Shown here: one piece after another, positions 62,942-64,000 of the stretch
How positions within the stretch are numbered: position 1 is the stretch's first letter
Layout of the letters: the number at the start of each line of letters is the position of its first letter
Assembly (NCBI RefSeq): GCF_003946655.1
Contig: NZ_RHOV01000008.1
Span: forward strand, 1 to 64,000
DNA: 64,000 nt
Direction: 5' to 3'
Source of the DNA: Lapidilactobacillus achengensis
GTDB lineage: Bacteria; Bacillota; Bacilli; Lactobacillales; Lactobacillaceae
Made by a program: the position numbers and the translations under genes
The notes under the pieces: generated by a model
Told to the model about the DNA's origin: nothing
Seen by the model: only the letters and a program-made list of their open reading frames with translations
Database searches by the model: none

Positions 62942-63422
62942 GCCATTTGGCTGGCTCGTTTCGCTTGGGATCGGGTCCCTTGTGATTGTCGTCAGGAATC
63001 GTTTCGCCTTGTCATCGCAAAACTTGATTTTAATGACCTTTGGCGTTCTCCGAGGTAATTTGTGGGTTGTTCTACTTTCGACGCTGATCATGGTGAACGC
63101 CTGGTGGTATCTGATGAGATGTGAGCAAGATTTCAAAGATATTTGGGTGCTGATCCAGGTGCGAAACTTGTCTGCCTGGCAGTTGCAACGCGCCGTTTTA
63201 AAAAAAATTGCGCCAGTGCTAATTCTCGCGCTCTTTCCCATGATTTTAACGCTGTTCATTTTGCATCAACCACAGGTCCTTGGCTATTTTCTTGTAGCGA
63301 CTTTGGTTGTTCTGGGCTGCGCGCTGATGATTCCTTTCGAGCGTAAGCATTACGCTATCGTCTCTGGGCTTCTCTTGCTAATAAGCCGAATTGTTGTTTG
63401 TTTGTTGCTTCCAGCAACGTGA
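62931..63422 (+). CDS. Small membrane protein of the same ABC unit
   Basis: This 163-residue protein has four to five helices and overlaps the ATPase end by 11 bases with no own ribosome binding site, so it depends on coupling. A charged loop (R-C-E-Q-D-F-K-D-I-W-V-L-I-Q-V-R) separates the second and third helices. I recognise no family. It is the last gene of the unit; no clear terminator follows before the valS promoter. Confidence 0.6.
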   Translation: MRTKPFGWLVSLGIGSLVIVVRNRFALSSQNLILMTFGVLRGNLWVVLLSTLIMVNAWWYLMRCEQDFKDIWVLIQVRNLSAWQLQRAVLKKIAPVLILALFPMILTLFILHQPQVLGYFLVATLVVLGCALMIPFERKHYAIVSGLLLLISRIVVCLLLPAT

Positions 63423-63548
63423 TTTTTGGCGGCGTGATTGCTGCTTTGGGCGGATCACTTGGATCACACGACCGCGCCACTGAGTCGTAAGCATCTTTAA
63501 GCCTAGACCAGGCTGTTTGTTTATCCTGTGAAATTCGGCGGTCAGGAC

Positions 63549-63577
63549 TTGACCGTTTCTGCTTTTTGGGCTAAGAT
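63549..63577 (+). promoter_or_regulatory. Promoter of the valS T-box transcript
   Basis: TTGACC (63549-63554) and TAAGAT (63572-63577) are 17 bases apart. Confidence 0.75.
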
Positions 63578-63583
63578 TTAACC

Positions 63584-63803
63584 AACAACCTTGAACAAGA
63601 GCGGTACTGATCGGCTGGTCAGTGAGGAAATGGTCAGTGTGAAATTTCCCCAGACAGTCAGTAGCGGTAGCTTGGGAGTTGCGCAAGTGAAGCAGTAGTT
63701 TGCGCCGGTAGCAGCCGTTATTGCATTGAGTTGGAGCAGCGATGCTCAATTTAGGTGGTACCGCGATCAGAAATCGTCCTATGTTATTTAGGACGATTTT
63801 TTT
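63584..63803 (+). promoter_or_regulatory. T-box leader of valS
   Basis: AGGTGGTACCGCG lies at 63753-63765. The terminator is AAATCGTCCT (63771-63780) with AGGACGATTT (63790-63799) and T's. Stem I and the AGTAGCGG-type internal motifs (near 63660) resemble the leuS leader. I did not fix the Val specifier codon. Confidence 0.88.
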
Positions 63804-63835
63804 GTTGGCGGGATTTAGTTGAAGGAGCGGATGAC

Positions 63836-64000
63836 ATGGCAACAGAAATGGCACCGAAATATGATCCGAAGAGCGTTGAAACGGGTCGTTATCAAGAATG
63901 GTTAGATGAGAAAGTTTTCAAGCCTAGTGGCGATAAAAAGGCGAAACCTTATTCGATCGTGATCCCACCTCCCAATGTGACTGGGAAGTTGCACTTGGGT
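63836..64000 (+). CDS. valS: Valyl-tRNA synthetase, N-terminal 55 codons
   Basis: ValRS charges tRNA-Val. From the ATG at 63836, preceded by GAAGGAGCGG, the reading runs to the window edge. It shows M-A-P-K-Y-D-P and the start of the first catalytic motif [12 protein letters not shown], just before the final His of HIGH. The T-box leader upstream supports the call. Confidence 0.95.
   Translation, partial: MATEMAPKYDPKSVETGRYQEWLDEKVFKPSGDKKAKPYSIVIPPPNVTGKLHLG

Noticed and set aside
63378-63854. 158-codon minus-strand frame
   Set aside because: It is antisense to the valS T-box leader and terminator.

Overview
The window looks like chromosomal DNA of a lactic acid bacterium, most likely Lactobacillaceae at roughly 50% G+C; I cannot fix the genus. 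The signs are low-GC Gram-positive genes (ezrA, rex, rarA next to yueI, DUF2785 and YktB-type genes), T-box leaders before leuS and valS, an S_MK (SAM-III) leader before metK, strong AAGGAGG-type ribosome binding sites, frequent TTG/GTG starts, and a raffinose/sucrose utilisation cluster of the Msm/GtfA type.

Layout. 1-105 is the edge of an IS3-like element. 188-3860 is a phosphonate-type ABC importer (phnD, phnC and two phnE). 3971-8420 holds a small cytochrome b5-like protein, a repeat-rich stretch with a gene remnant, a NUDIX hydrolase, a Glu-Val-Asp tRNA cluster, an SMR exporter behind a guanidine-type leader, and a zinc-ribbon membrane protein. 8503-11380 is a three-gene ABC exporter. 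11458-17241 holds a membrane protein, metK, an MFS exporter and a PAP2 phosphatase, then a repeat array and the leuS T-box. leuS, a HAD phosphatase, an M20 peptidase, a MurJ-like flippase, rsuA, nnrD, tRNA-Gly, a secreted protein, an ANT(6)-like protein and tRNA-Leu follow to 29303. 29688-35009 is an unusual five-gene operon: a sulfonate/taurine-type ABC importer wrapped around a membrane acyltransferase and an acyl-CoA ligase. 35317-41652 holds a flavodoxin, DUF2785, GNAT, UspA, more repeats, a probable 6S RNA, rarA and yueI. 42016-50779 is the alpha-galactoside/sucrose cluster: a LacI repressor, a divergent AraC regulator, alpha-galactosidase, msmEFG and sucrose phosphorylase. 51197-60067 is mainly housekeeping (YktB, GNAT, rpsD, fRMsr, ezrA, cysteine desulfurase, thiI, rex). 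60630-63422 is a small ORF followed by a four-gene ABC transporter. The window ends in the valS T-box and the first 55 codons of valS.

How genes work together. The msm/aga/gtfA genes make one uptake and breakdown route: MsmEFG imports an alpha-galactoside, the GH36 enzyme removes galactose, and GtfA phosphorolyses the sucrose. No matching ATPase is in the window, so a shared MsmK would be needed. The cysteine desulfurase and ThiI form a tRNA 4-thiouridine pair.

Most unusual features. First, two families of intergenic repeats recur through the window. Family A is about 205 bp and folds as an outer stem with two inner hairpins; family B is about 114 bp and folds as one long hairpin. Copies differ by changes on both sides of a stem that keep pairing, and the two families are joined in modular arrays. 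Second, the importer/ligase/acyltransferase operon at 29688-35009 has no pathway I can name.
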